A stretch of 64,000 nt of DNA from Bacilli bacterium (GTDB lineage: Bacteria > Bacillota_I > Bacilli_A > RFN20 > CAG-826). Shown in pieces: positions 44,420 to 53,396 of this stretch (position 1 is the first letter of the stretch; every line of letters starts with the position of its first letter). Both the position numbers and the translations under genes were made by a program. The DNA is taken from assembly GCA_024408505.1 (NCBI GenBank), contig JAKSUZ010000001.1, positions 64,206 to 128,205 of the forward strand. Direction: 5' to 3'. The notes beneath the pieces were generated by a model. The model was not told where the DNA came from, did no database searches, and was given only the letters and a program-made list of their open reading frames with translations.

Positions 44420-46816
44420 TTAATTCTCCGTGTTAGGTTTAACGCTAGTTAATTCTTCGCTATCAATCTTTTGTTCTTTCTTTTCAAAGTGGAAATTCTC
44501 TTTGAGAACTTTACTGCCTTTACTCGCTTCACTGTCAAGTGCAACTAAGCCTTCATCTTGTAAGCGTTTAAAGAGACGGCCGGCCCGAGTAAAGCCGATT
44601 CCATTCTCACGTTCAATCGTAGAAATTGATGTATATTCGCGTTTATAAACTTGTTCTTTGACAAATTGGTACAATTCCTCGTCGCGTAACTTTTTCGCGT
44701 CTGCTGCGCTCATTTTCACTTCATCGCCTTTAACCGGTTCAACATTATGATCTTCTAAATCCATGAAACGCGGATCATAGTTTGGTTCTCTTTGTTCGTT
44801 AATAAAGTTTACTACTTTATCAATTTCTTCATCGGTTACATAGCAGCCTTGCGCTCTCACGCAACCGCTCGCTTGTATTTGCGGACAACTCACTAACATA
44901 TCACCATTACCAAGTAATTGTTCAGCGCCCATACCACCAATGATTGTTTTGCTAGATTCAATATCAGGAACACTTAACGCAACACGTACTGGTAAATTGG
45001 ATTTAATTACGCCTGTGATAACATCAACACTAGGTCTTTGCGTAGCAATCACTAAATGAATGCCAGCCGCTCTAGCCTTCGCAGTAATACGAGCAATGTC
45101 TAAATCGATTTTCTTATTTTGTTGGATTAAATCAGCAAACTCATCTACGATGACCACAATATAAGGAAGCTGACTATCTTTATTTTTAACTTTAGCATTA
45201 TAACTAATAATATTATTAGTCATCGTGCCTTCAAATAAACCATAACGTCTTTCCATTTCTTCTACCACTTTCTCTAAAGCAACTTTTGCTTTCTTTGGAT
45301 CAGTTACAACCGGGCAAAGTAAGAAAGGCGAATTTTTATAATGGGTGAACTCAACGCGTTTTGGATCTACTAATAATAGACGCACTTCGCTTGGAGTATT
45401 ACGCATAATTAAACTCATAATTAATGAATGGACAAATACGGATTTACCAGAACCGGTTGCACCGCCAATTAATAAATGTGGGAATTTAGCTAAATCCGCA
45501 TATTTAATTTCACCCGTAATATTTTTCCCAAAGGGAATCATTAAACGATTTTGTTCACCTTTAGGTAAAACACTAACGATTTCTTTAAAACCAATCGTTG
45601 CGGATTCTTTATTAGGTACTTCTAATCCAGAAGTAACCTTACCCGCCACAATCGGTTCAAAGCGTGCTTGAACACCACCAAGGCGTTGAGAAATATCTGA
45701 AACGTATCTTGGAATTGCTTGAATAGATGCATTAGCATCAACTTGAACATCGTAGCGCGTAATACGCGGACCAATGGTGTGACCAACTACTTTAGCACCA
45801 ATCCTTAAAGCTTGGAACGTAGCATTAATAATGATTTCATTATTAGCACAACTCTCTTCGTTCTTAGCGATGATATCTCCGACTTCATAATCTTTAAGTA
45901 AATCAAAACTTGGTAATTGATAAGGCTTTAAAATCTTTTCTTCTTTTTTGGGTTCTTCAATTATATCGTTAGCAAGACCAATGTCATCATCTAATAAATT
46001 AGCACTATGTAAAGTGCCACCCATACTAGTGGGTTCATTAATATCTGACATTTCTGGAGCATCATCATTACTATATAAATTAGCTTTTTCTAATACCGAA
46101 GGATCTTTTAATTCTTCATCGGGTAAAACATCATTAGAGAAGATTTCTTCTTTTCTTGCTCTAGGAGCTTGGTTAATAGCCTGTTCAATAATATCTGGTT
46201 CATGTACTTCTGCTTCCACCACCGGTTCGCCTTTTTTAACGGCTCTTTTATTTTTAATAAAGACAAAGAATTTCTTAATATATTTGTGGGTAAGAATGAC
46301 AATTGCGATAACTAAGAATATGCTAGCCGATGCAACCGTTCCTGCATAAGTAATTACTGAAAGTAACCCTGCAAAGAGATGACCAAACCAGCCGCCTCCT
46401 AAAGGTGTATATAAAGGATCAAGACGATGATAATTAGTGAAACGCGAAATCGGAATTGCGTTCATAAAATTTTCACCAAACAATGGATTAAAAGTTCCGA
46501 TTTGTAATTTATCGCCATTAGGAACCGCGGTGAATAAAATTAAAAGTGAAAAGATAAGTAACGCTAGTCCAATGATAATTGAATTATGTTTGACCTTAAT
46601 CGGTTTATTGCGATTAATGATTAAAAATAAGCCGGTTAGAATAAGTAATGGAAAGATAATCCAATAAGCGACTATTCCAAAAATAGCCGCTAGCCCCATT
46701 ACGATTGATTGAATGATATATCCTATATCAATTAAGGCTAATATGCCGAACAAGATAAACGCGAGACCGATCGCAACTTTGACTTTGCTTGATTTAATCG
46801 CGTTACTATTTTCCAT
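44420..46816 (-). CDS. ftsK: DNA translocase FtsK/SpoIIIE
   Basis: 798 residues. About four transmembrane helices in the first ~180 residues, an acidic linker, then the motor: Walker A GGATGSGKS, Walker B IVVIVDEFADL, and ATQRPSVDVITG. The C-terminal winged-helix gamma domain (STIERENGIGFTRAGRLFKRLQ) reads orientation sequences. It pumps the chromosome terminus at division. It sits between the RNase J-like gene (2-base gap) and pulA. Confidence 0.96.
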   Translation of the reverse strand: MENSNAIKSSKVKVAIGLAFILFGILALIDIGYIIQSIVMGLAAIFGIVAYWIIFPLLILTGLFLIINRNKPIKVKHNSIIIGLALLIFSLLILFTAVPNGDKLQIGTFNPLFGENFMNAIPISRFTNYHRLDPLYTPLGGGWFGHLFAGLLSVITYAGTVASASIFLVIAIVILTHKYIKKFFVFIKNKRAVKKGEPVVEAEVHEPDIIEQAINQAPRARKEEIFSNDVLPDEELKDPSVLEKANLYSNDDAPEMSDINEPTSMGGTLHSANLLDDDIGLANDIIEEPKKEEKILKPYQLPSFDLLKDYEVGDIIAKNEESCANNEIIINATFQALRIGAKVVGHTIGPRITRYDVQVDANASIQAIPRYVSDISQRLGGVQARFEPIVAGKVTSGLEVPNKESATIGFKEIVSVLPKGEQNRLMIPFGKNITGEIKYADLAKFPHLLIGGATGSGKSVFVHSLIMSLIMRNTPSEVRLLLVDPKRVEFTHYKNSPFLLCPVVTDPKKAKVALEKVVEEMERRYGLFEGTMTNNIISYNAKVKNKDSQLPYIVVIVDEFADLIQQNKKIDLDIARITAKARAAGIHLVIATQRPSVDVITGVIKSNLPVRVALSVPDIESSKTIIGGMGAEQLLGNGDMLVSCPQIQASGCVRAQGCYVTDEEIDKVVNFINEQREPNYDPRFMDLEDHNVEPVKGDEVKMSAADAKKLRDEELYQFVKEQVYKREYTSISTIERENGIGFTRAGRLFKRLQDEGLVALDSEASKGSKVLKENFHFEKKEQKIDSEELTSVKPNTEN

Positions 46817-46818
46817 AA

Positions 46819-48495
46819 CTAATTAACGTCCGTAATAATTGGAACCACTAAAGGTTCTTTACCAATCTCCTTACGGAGAAGTTTACTTAAACGGTCCGTG
46901 ACCGCACTTTCAACTACATATTTATTATAATTCCCCAAAAGGAATTCATTAAGAATATTTGTTAATTCATTGCTTACTAAGCGACAAACAGTTTTAATGT
47001 CTTTTAGACAAGTAACGCCAAATAAATTTACTTCCGGTACAGAAATAATTTTATGATTGCGTGAATCAATCGCTACGCTTGCAAGCACAACACCATCTTC
47101 ACCAAGTTTTAAACGCTCACTTAATACTTCGTTAGCGGAACTAGTCAGGTTCTTACCATTAATTAAGACGATGCCAGTAGGTACTGCCTGAGATGCCGGT
47201 AACATTCTGGCTGCTTCATTATTAATATCTAAAACTAATCCGTTTTCTAAAACGAAAATGTTATTGTGCGATAAATTTACGCCCATATTATAGGCAATCA
47301 TTGCATTCGCAATCATGTTGCGGTAGCTACCTTTGATTGGTACAAAGAATTTAGGATGGAATAAAGAAATCATGCTCTTAATGTCTTCTTCGCTAGGATG
47401 CATACTTAAGTATTCCTTGCGTGAAACGTTATGCACATTCATTCCGGTTCTAAATAAATTATCTAAAGTCGATGCACCGAGTACTTCAAAGTAGTTTGAA
47501 GTAGGCGCTGCTACGATAAAGGTATCAGTTTCTTTAAAAGTAATACGAGCGGTTCCGCTTCCTTTCGCAAAGCGATTCATCTTCGTATATAGCGCACGAC
47601 CAAAACCAGTCATTAAAATGACTAGGTCGGTGTCTTTTACACGATTAATGTCTTCATAATCTAAGAAATAGTTTCTTGGAATCGCGCATTCATCAATTGA
47701 TTCTAAACGCTTTAATAAAGCGTAGGTTTCTTTATCATATGCACAAATCTTACGATTATAAGAAATGGCTAGTTTAATTATTTCAGCAATTGCAAAAGCA
47801 TTTGTAGCAAACACGGAAATAAAAATTCTTCCTTTGGCATCATGTTCAAAGAAACTTACTAAGTGAGGAGTTAATCTATGATTAGGAGTTGTGTAACCAG
47901 GACGCGTGGCGTATGTAGATTCACACATTAAAAGTAAAGTTGGTTTTTCAGCAATACGACCAACCGCGGTTGAATCATAACTAAAGTTCTTAAAACTATT
48001 ATTTTCAATAATAAAGTCACCAGTATAAATAATATTGCCAGCGCTAGTTTCAATCGCAACGCCAAAACTTCTTGGCATGTTGTGGCAAGTTCCGAAGAAA
48101 TGAACAGTATGACCGGAAATTATTTCGTCGCTAGTCGGTTTAACAACGTTAAAAGTTAAATTCGTACCACTATTAACATGACTTAGGAATGATTCAATTA
48201 GCATCTTAGTAACATCACTACAATAAATGGGCGCTGGACAATCTTTAGCCATATACGCAATTGCGCCTAACTGATCATCATGACCATGAGTAATAATATA
48301 AGCTTTAATCTTTTTCTTATTTTCTTTTAAATAAGAATAGTCGCTAATAATATAGTCAATACCAGGTGTAGATTTATCTGGATATTTAATTCCAGCATCT
48401 AAAACAAAAATGTCATCATCAATCTCGACTACGGTTAAATTCTTTCCGTCCTCATCAAGACCTCCGAGCATAAATACATGAATGTGTTCGTTCAT
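46819..48495 (-). CDS. RNase J-family protein, probably non-catalytic J2 type
   Basis: 558 residues with metallo-beta-lactamase, beta-CASP and C-terminal domains. The family motif HGHEDH reads HGHDDQ here (His70, His72, Asp74, Gln75). The usual GHAS reads MHPS, and the usual HGEYR reads KGSYR, so several metal or substrate ligands are lost. Asp in YTGDF and His in CHNMPRSFG remain. B. subtilis RNase J2 is similarly weakened and acts as a partner of J1 in RNA decay. A catalytic J1 should exist elsewhere. The ATG follows the sequence GAGAG. Confidence 0.87.
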   Translation of the reverse strand: MNEHIHVFMLGGLDEDGKNLTVVEIDDDIFVLDAGIKYPDKSTPGIDYIISDYSYLKENKKKIKAYIITHGHDDQLGAIAYMAKDCPAPIYCSDVTKMLIESFLSHVNSGTNLTFNVVKPTSDEIISGHTVHFFGTCHNMPRSFGVAIETSAGNIIYTGDFIIENNSFKNFSYDSTAVGRIAEKPTLLLMCESTYATRPGYTTPNHRLTPHLVSFFEHDAKGRIFISVFATNAFAIAEIIKLAISYNRKICAYDKETYALLKRLESIDECAIPRNYFLDYEDINRVKDTDLVILMTGFGRALYTKMNRFAKGSGTARITFKETDTFIVAAPTSNYFEVLGASTLDNLFRTGMNVHNVSRKEYLSMHPSEEDIKSMISLFHPKFFVPIKGSYRNMIANAMIAYNMGVNLSHNNIFVLENGLVLDINNEAARMLPASQAVPTGIVLINGKNLTSSANEVLSERLKLGEDGVVLASVAIDSRNHKIISVPEVNLFGVTCLKDIKTVCRLVSNELTNILNEFLLGNYNKYVVESAVTDRLSKLLRKEIGKEPLVVPIITDVN

Positions 48496-48587
48496 TATAA
48501 AATCTCTCTTTTCGAATATATCGATAAAATTTAGGTGCTTTAATTATAAACAATAATTTATAGAAATAAAAGTATTTTTCACTAAGT

Positions 48588-48609
48588 AAAAAGCCTTACA
48601 GAGTAAGGC
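48588..48609 (-). terminator. Intrinsic terminator after tRNA-fMet
   Basis: GCCTTAC (48593-48599) and GTAAGGC (48603-48609) form a perfect 7-bp stem with a three-base loop, followed on the minus strand by a T-run at 48588-48592. It sits 10 bases past the tRNA 3' end. Confidence 0.85.
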
Positions 48610-48619
48610 AATTATTTTC

Positions 48620-48696
48620 TGGTTGCGGGGGATGGATTTGGACCATCGACCTCCAGGTTATGGGCCTGGCAAGCTACCAGACTGCTCTACCCCGCG
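48620..48696 (-). tRNA. Initiator tRNA-fMet (CAT)
   Basis: 77 bases, with encoded CCA (48620-48622). The acceptor 5' CGCGGGG and 3' CCCCGCA leave a C1:A72 mismatch, the hallmark of bacterial initiators. The anticodon loop reads CCCATAA, so position 33 is C where T is nearly invariant. The T-loop reads TCCAAAT, so position 55 is C rather than T. The anticodon stem has A29-T41 in place of the usual third G:C. The cloverleaf otherwise forms normally. Confidence 0.93.
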
Positions 48697-48741
48697 ATAT
48701 GTTAAAACTATACCACAAGGCAAAAATATAAAGCAAATAAA

Positions 48742-49728
48742 TTAACCTTTCAATTTCTTTCGTATTATTAAATACATTACGGGTAATGTAACTAAAGTTC
48801 CGAAACGATATGATAGAGGTAAACGCGACAAACGAGGGAGATATTTTAAATTATCTCGATATTTGTGATAAATCTCATTCACAACTTCCGGATTTTGATA
48901 ATCACTGTTCCTTAAGCGATACACAATATCCATCGCAGATAAACATATCATTGATGGAACGTATTTAACTGCGGTCGGATAAATTGTTGGATCAAGCGCT
49001 TTAACATTTTCTTCAAACATAAACAAAGACAATTCTTTTTCAGAAAAAGAAGCGTGCATCATACTAGACTTTACACGACGATATAGATATAGTTTAGCTT
49101 TACTATAGACAACTATTTTACAAATTCTGAACAAATAGGTAGAAAGCAGAATATCTTCTCCATAAAAACATTTTTCATTAAATACTTTTGGATAACCCGG
49201 AACGGTTTTTAATAAATCATGTGAAAAGAATTTAGACCAAGCGGCGCGCCCGCCATTAATATCAACAATAAATTTAGTATAAATTTGATCGGGGTTAGAT
49301 AAAATTTCATATTTTTTAGAGTAATTCCAACTGATGTTACTATAACGATATTCTTGCGATATGTGCTTTAAATTAAAATTAACCAAGTCAGCATTGTATC
49401 CGGTTATAAGTTTATAACAATATTCAATGGTTTCGGGATGAATGATGTCATCTGAATCCATAAAATAAATGTATTTGCCTTTAGCAATGGCTAACCCAGC
49501 GTTACGAGCGGAGCTTAACCCTCCATTAACTTTATGAACAACCTTAGCTTTTGAATAAGATCGTGCAAAATTATCTAACATCTTTCCGGTTTCATCAGTC
49601 GAACCATCATCAACAAAAATCGCTTCTATGTTTTGATAGGTTTGATTCTTAATGCTTAAGAAAACATCATTTAGAAAACGCGAAGCGTTATAACAAGGAA
49701 CAATGATTGACACTAAATCTTTTTCCAT
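48742..49728 (-). CDS. GT2 family glycosyltransferase
   Basis: 328 residues. GT-A fold: SIIVPCYNASRFL, FVDDGSTD, the metal-binding YFMDSDDI, and a C-terminal basic hydrophobic end that may associate with the membrane. Such enzymes add sugars to surface glycans or lipids. It overlaps the DUF2804 gene stop/start at base 49728. Confidence 0.9.
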   Translation of the reverse strand: MEKDLVSIIVPCYNASRFLNDVFLSIKNQTYQNIEAIFVDDGSTDETGKMLDNFARSYSKAKVVHKVNGGLSSARNAGLAIAKGKYIYFMDSDDIIHPETIEYCYKLITGYNADLVNFNLKHISQEYRYSNISWNYSKKYEILSNPDQIYTKFIVDINGGRAAWSKFFSHDLLKTVPGYPKVFNEKCFYGEDILLSTYLFRICKIVVYSKAKLYLYRRVKSSMMHASFSEKELSLFMFEENVKALDPTIYPTAVKYVPSMICLSAMDIVYRLRNSDYQNPEVVNEIYHKYRDNLKYLPRLSRLPLSYRFGTLVTLPVMYLIIRKKLKG

Positions 49729-50750
49729 TACCAGCGATTATATACTCTTTCGGCGAAACCCGGAACATTTTCAAAATGAATTTCTTCACCTTTGATTTTG
49801 ATGTTGCCGGTAAATAAACCGAACACTTGATGTTGATAACTTCTAATTAATAAAACATTAGAATCGCTAAAGCGATCAAGAACCGGTTTAAATATGATAT
49901 TAACATCACCACTATGGGATGTGATGCTCCATTGCGACAAGTAATCTAATTTGCCATCTTTTTCGGGAATATTAAATTTAACATCTTTTAATTTATAGGC
50001 TTGGTCACGATAGAAAAACATATTCTCACTAGCTTTGCTAGTATCTCCAAAACCATAGCCAAGATTCCAACCAATACGTTCTCCGTTATAAGTAGAATTC
50101 ATGCTTGACCAATACCAAGTATTTTTATAAGTCCAAATCCCACGTCCCCAATCAAGCACACCATAGGAATCAGTGAGATTATAAGTTTGACTACCAACGG
50201 TTACAGTTCCTTTCGCTTTTAATAGATTAATTTTTTGATTGTAATAAAAATGTCTAGGCTTTATAAAAGGCGTAGCAATTACCATGCTATCTTTATTAGT
50301 CTCAGTTAAAAATAAATCAGTTTCGAATCTAACTTTATTAGGACCAAATTTCTTCATCCACACTTTTATGTGTCGACCATTATTTTCGTGTTTAAACGAA
50401 AAGGAGAATTTTTTCTTTTCAAAAATTACATCGCCTGTTTTACTAGTGCTTGGCATATGTAATTTACCAAATGAGAAAAATCCAAGAGGAGAAGAAGTAA
50501 TTTCTTTTTTATTGATGAAATCAAAGAAGGTAATACTGACCATCCACATATAAGAATTATCCGCAACCGTTAAAGCTACACCATAATCCTTATTACCGAT
50601 GTAGTAATAATCCCATTCTTTAATACGTGAAATTAATCCCTTAATCTTTGTGCGATCATATTCTTTCACAAGTGAAAAAGCATAGCCGGCTTCCGATAGA
50701 TTACCATCTTCATCAAGAAGTGGACCAGGTATTAATTGATGTTCATCCAT
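49728..50750 (-). CDS. DUF2804 family protein
   Basis: 340 residues covering the full domain. Features are DSYGVLDWGRGIWTYKNTWYWSS and IGWNLGYGFGD, which are typical of DUF2804, and a beta-rich profile without signal peptide or membrane helices. Function not established; a carbohydrate or lipid substrate fold is likely. It lies three bases after a histidine phosphatase gene and overlaps the GT2 gene. Confidence 0.8.
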   Translation of the reverse strand: MDEHQLIPGPLLDEDGNLSEAGYAFSLVKEYDRTKIKGLISRIKEWDYYYIGNKDYGVALTVADNSYMWMVSITFFDFINKKEITSSPLGFFSFGKLHMPSTSKTGDVIFEKKKFSFSFKHENNGRHIKVWMKKFGPNKVRFETDLFLTETNKDSMVIATPFIKPRHFYYNQKINLLKAKGTVTVGSQTYNLTDSYGVLDWGRGIWTYKNTWYWSSMNSTYNGERIGWNLGYGFGDTSKASENMFFYRDQAYKLKDVKFNIPEKDGKLDYLSQWSITSHSGDVNIIFKPVLDRFSDSNVLLIRSYQHQVFGLFTGNIKIKGEEIHFENVPGFAERVYNRW

Positions 50751-50753
50751 AAA

Positions 50754-51470
50754 TTAATGGCGGGTTTTATCAGTATATAATTCGCAGAATCTTCCTGAGA
50801 AGCTTCTGATAATTCCTTCTTTACCTAAGTGAGTTGTATCACCATAGCGGCTCATTCTAAATTGCGCTAAGCCACGAGTTCTTTCTTCAGTAATGAAGAC
50901 TGTGACTCCGCTAGGTGGGCAAATCATAAATTGCGCAGCATTGGTGAACGGAATATTCATTAAGTGTGCAACAATCGCAGACATAACACCAATGTGACAG
51001 AATAAAATAACTTTGTCACGATTACGACGGGTTACTTTATAAAAGTAGCCTTCACGTTTATAACCATGTTTTGCTAATAATTTATCAAGTGAATCCCAAA
51101 CGTTAAACAAAGCTTTTTCAAAAATACCATCACGCACTTCAGAACTTTCCAAGAAGTTTGGTTGAATAAGCATTGGGTGCTTTTGAATATATTCAGGTTT
51201 AAAATCCCAGCAGTTTTGTTTCTTGCCGTTTTTAAGCACGGCGTGATAATGGTTTAATTCACGTAGCCATTCAACGGTATGGACTTTCCCTTTACCTTTC
51301 ACCACAGCTTGGCAAGTCATTTGTGCTCTTTCAAGCGGTGAGCAATAAATCTCATCAAAATCACTTGCGTTGTAGCGTTTGCCTAAGGCAGCCGCTTCTT
51401 TTTTGCCACGTTCGGTTATGGTGTGATGCTCATAATCCGGCTCGGCATGTCTAATAATATATAGTTTCAT
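50754..51470 (-). CDS. Histidine phosphatase family protein
   Basis: 238 residues. The N-terminal RHAEPD holds the phospho-accepting His. EIYCSPLERAQMT and the second His in LFCHIGVMSA complete the phosphoglycerate-mutase-like fold. Family members act on sugar phosphates, nucleotides or alpha-ribazole phosphate; nothing here narrows the substrate. It heads the minus-strand run with DUF2804 and GT2. Confidence 0.9.
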   Translation of the reverse strand: MKLYIIRHAEPDYEHHTITERGKKEAAALGKRYNASDFDEIYCSPLERAQMTCQAVVKGKGKVHTVEWLRELNHYHAVLKNGKKQNCWDFKPEYIQKHPMLIQPNFLESSEVRDGIFEKALFNVWDSLDKLLAKHGYKREGYFYKVTRRNRDKVILFCHIGVMSAIVAHLMNIPFTNAAQFMICPPSGVTVFITEERTRGLAQFRMSRYGDTTHLGKEGIIRSFSGRFCELYTDKTRH

Positions 51471-51506
51471 AGATATATTATAACATATAAGTTAATTTTA
51501 TTTGTT

Positions 51507-52367
51507 TTAGCTATTTTCCTTGAATTGATAAAGGAAGTTGCAAAACTGTACTACTGCCATCAATTTATCATTTTTATTCTTACGTTTCTCTAGGTTGTTA
51601 TTGATATAAGCGCGACAGCGAGCTTTAACGCTGTTAAAATTAAAATCTTTAAAAACTAAATCAGCAAACTGTTGACCGGAGCGTTTCCCGGCATTAATCA
51701 TCTCAATCATATCAGCTCTTGTAAAAGAAAACGGAGTTTTCTCGTCGTTAAGATTTAGCGTAACATCAGAATCAATCACAATAGTATTTTTGTTAAATAA
51801 ATCGAGTGGAGGATAATAACGATTATAACAATGTAATATAATTACCATATCAAGATTAAAATACTTTAATGGATAGATAGGGACATTGTCAGTCGAGCCC
51901 CCGTCAATATAAGTCGTATAGTTGAAACGTTGGGGCCCATTGATAAGCGGAAAAGCCGAAGAACAATTTAAAACCTTTTTAGCATCATTACGTTTCATAG
52001 TATTTAAACAAAAATAGTGAGGAATAAACGAAGGAAATTTAGTAGCCGTTACATAAAGCGGAACGACTAATTTATCGCTTTCGATTAAATTAAAAATGTT
52101 TCCGTATAAATCATTCTTGAGTTTTTGTCTAAAACGAAGCACTGATTCGCAATCAAAATTCTTGTAGAAATCGATTAGTTCATTTGCTTTTTTAGAAGCA
52201 ACTGCATATGCATTAAGCGCTCCGATTGAAGAACCAGTTAAAACCGTAATCTTTTTATAACCAATTTTTTTAATTATTTCATTGGCAAAAGCTAGTTGGG
52301 CAGCACCACGAGAAAAACCGCCTGAAAAAACGATACCAATATGATTAATCTTTTTCATTTTTTCCAT
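51507..52367 (-). CDS. Patatin-like phospholipase
   Basis: 286 residues. The oxyanion loop is SGGFSRGA (15-22), the nucleophile elbow is GSSIG (45-49) with catalytic Ser47, and the Asp of the dyad is in YIDGGSTDN (Asp155). This is the RssA/YjjU-type group of cytoplasmic lipid acyl hydrolases. The start overlaps the zinc-ribbon membrane protein gene by 23 bases. ATG codon 4 is an alternative start. Confidence 0.9.
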   Translation of the reverse strand: MEKMKKINHIGIVFSGGFSRGAAQLAFANEIIKKIGYKKITVLTGSSIGALNAYAVASKKANELIDFYKNFDCESVLRFRQKLKNDLYGNIFNLIESDKLVVPLYVTATKFPSFIPHYFCLNTMKRNDAKKVLNCSSAFPLINGPQRFNYTTYIDGGSTDNVPIYPLKYFNLDMVIILHCYNRYYPPLDLFNKNTIVIDSDVTLNLNDEKTPFSFTRADMIEMINAGKRSGQQFADLVFKDFNFNSVKARCRAYINNNLEKRKNKNDKLMAVVQFCNFLYQFKENS

Positions 52368-53148
52368 AGACTATTCTTGAATGGTTAATAATCGAAACAA
52401 CAACCATGGTATTAAAATTAATAAATATTAATGTATTAATGATAAACGAAAGTGAAATGACCGCCTCTTCAAAAACGGTCAACCAATCGTTTAGCTTGTT
52501 TTGATATATTATCACATAATTTGCGACGTTTTGATCGCCTTTTGCAACCATTAACAGTATAAATAATGTTAGCGACAATAAAAAATGAAAATTCAAAATT
52601 GAACCGGTTACTAAAGGGCGAAATTTTTCTTTTCTAGAAGTAATCAAGAGCGTGATAATTAAAGGCGACACAAGTAATAAGAAAGTAGGTATTACCAAGA
52701 AAGCGAAGAATGGCCCTGGGTTCGTATGTGTTAAAAATGAAGACGATTTCCATAAGTTAGCAAACGCTAAATTATTTCTATAATAAACAGGTAATAAGGT
52801 TGTAACAAGAATCAGCGATGATATAAAGTAAAAATCAAGATTTTCAACTATCATGACCGCTCCTCTTTTTTTGCTGCTAATTCGGAAAATAACACCAATA
52901 AGAACTAAGATAATATAAGCGCCTAGGGTAAGAAAATATTGGAATGAATAAAATATATCAATAATTAATACCGCAATAAATAAATTAACAAAAATAATAG
53001 CGATTAAAGTGGTAAGTTTAACGCTCGAATTATTACTTAAAGAAATGCGCTTATTTAAAAATTTTCTTTTATAATTTGATAAACAACCGCAATAAGGACA
53101 TTCATCGAAATCGCTATTACTGATGAAACCACAATTTGAGCAACGCAT
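52345..53148 (-). CDS. Zinc-ribbon multi-pass membrane protein, unknown function
   Basis: 267 residues. An N-terminal zinc ribbon has CSNCGF and CPYCGC. After a basic linker come about six hydrophobic helices (near 44-66, 68-90, 105-122, 145-170, 183-203, 230-250). No family recognised. The layout resembles many zinc-ribbon membrane proteins of Firmicutes with unknown role. The overlap with the patatin gene suggests a link to membrane lipids. Confidence 0.8.
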   Translation of the reverse strand: MRCSNCGFISNSDFDECPYCGCLSNYKRKFLNKRISLSNNSSVKLTTLIAIIFVNLFIAVLIIDIFYSFQYFLTLGAYIILVLIGVIFRISSKKRGAVMIVENLDFYFISSLILVTTLLPVYYRNNLAFANLWKSSSFLTHTNPGPFFAFLVIPTFLLLVSPLIITLLITSRKEKFRPLVTGSILNFHFLLSLTLFILLMVAKGDQNVANYVIIYQNKLNDWLTVFEEAVISLSFIINTLIFINFNTMVVVSIINHSRIVYGKNEKD

Positions 53149-53174
53149 TATTACTCCTTTTATTATTAATAAAT

Positions 53175-53265
53175 TGGCGGAGGTTTAGAGATTCGAACTC
53201 CAGCGGGCTTTGACACCCCTATCGGTTTTCAAGACCGACCCCTTCAACCACTTGGGTAAACCTCC
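53175..53265 (-). tRNA. tRNA-Ser (TGA)
   Basis: 91 bases with encoded CCA. A long variable arm (about TAGGGGTGTCAAAGCCCGC) shows a class II tRNA. The anticodon loop CTTGAAA gives TGA with normal T33. The T-loop TTCGAAT is normal. Confidence 0.95.
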
Positions 53266-53267
53266 AT

Positions 53268-53342
53268 TGGTGGACCCTGCAGATCCTGACACTGCAACCG
53301 TTCGGTTATGGGCCGAATGCTCTTCCTTTGAGCTAAGGGTCC
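53268..53342 (-). tRNA. tRNA-Ile2 (CAT, lysidine type) with unusual T-loop
   Basis: 75 bases with encoded CCA. The acceptor GGACCCT/AGGGTCC resembles the tRNA-Ile-CAT of Bacillus rather than elongator tRNA-Met, which has its own gene at 55169. The anticodon loop reads CCCATAA, with C33 instead of T33. The T-arm GCAGT-GTCAGGA-TCTGC has a T:T pair at 53/61 and G54/G58 in the loop. G18, G19, T55 and C56 remain, so the elbow contact may survive. TilS would be needed to convert C34. Confidence 0.8.
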
Positions 53343-53396
53343 GTGATAAACGATTATACAGCAAATGTAATTAAAATTCTATAATTGTAAAGACTA

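Noticed and set aside
53268-53342. Reading this CAT tRNA as an elongator Met gene
   Set aside because: Its acceptor stem is of the tRNA-Ile2 type and a clear elongator Met gene lies at 55169-55245.
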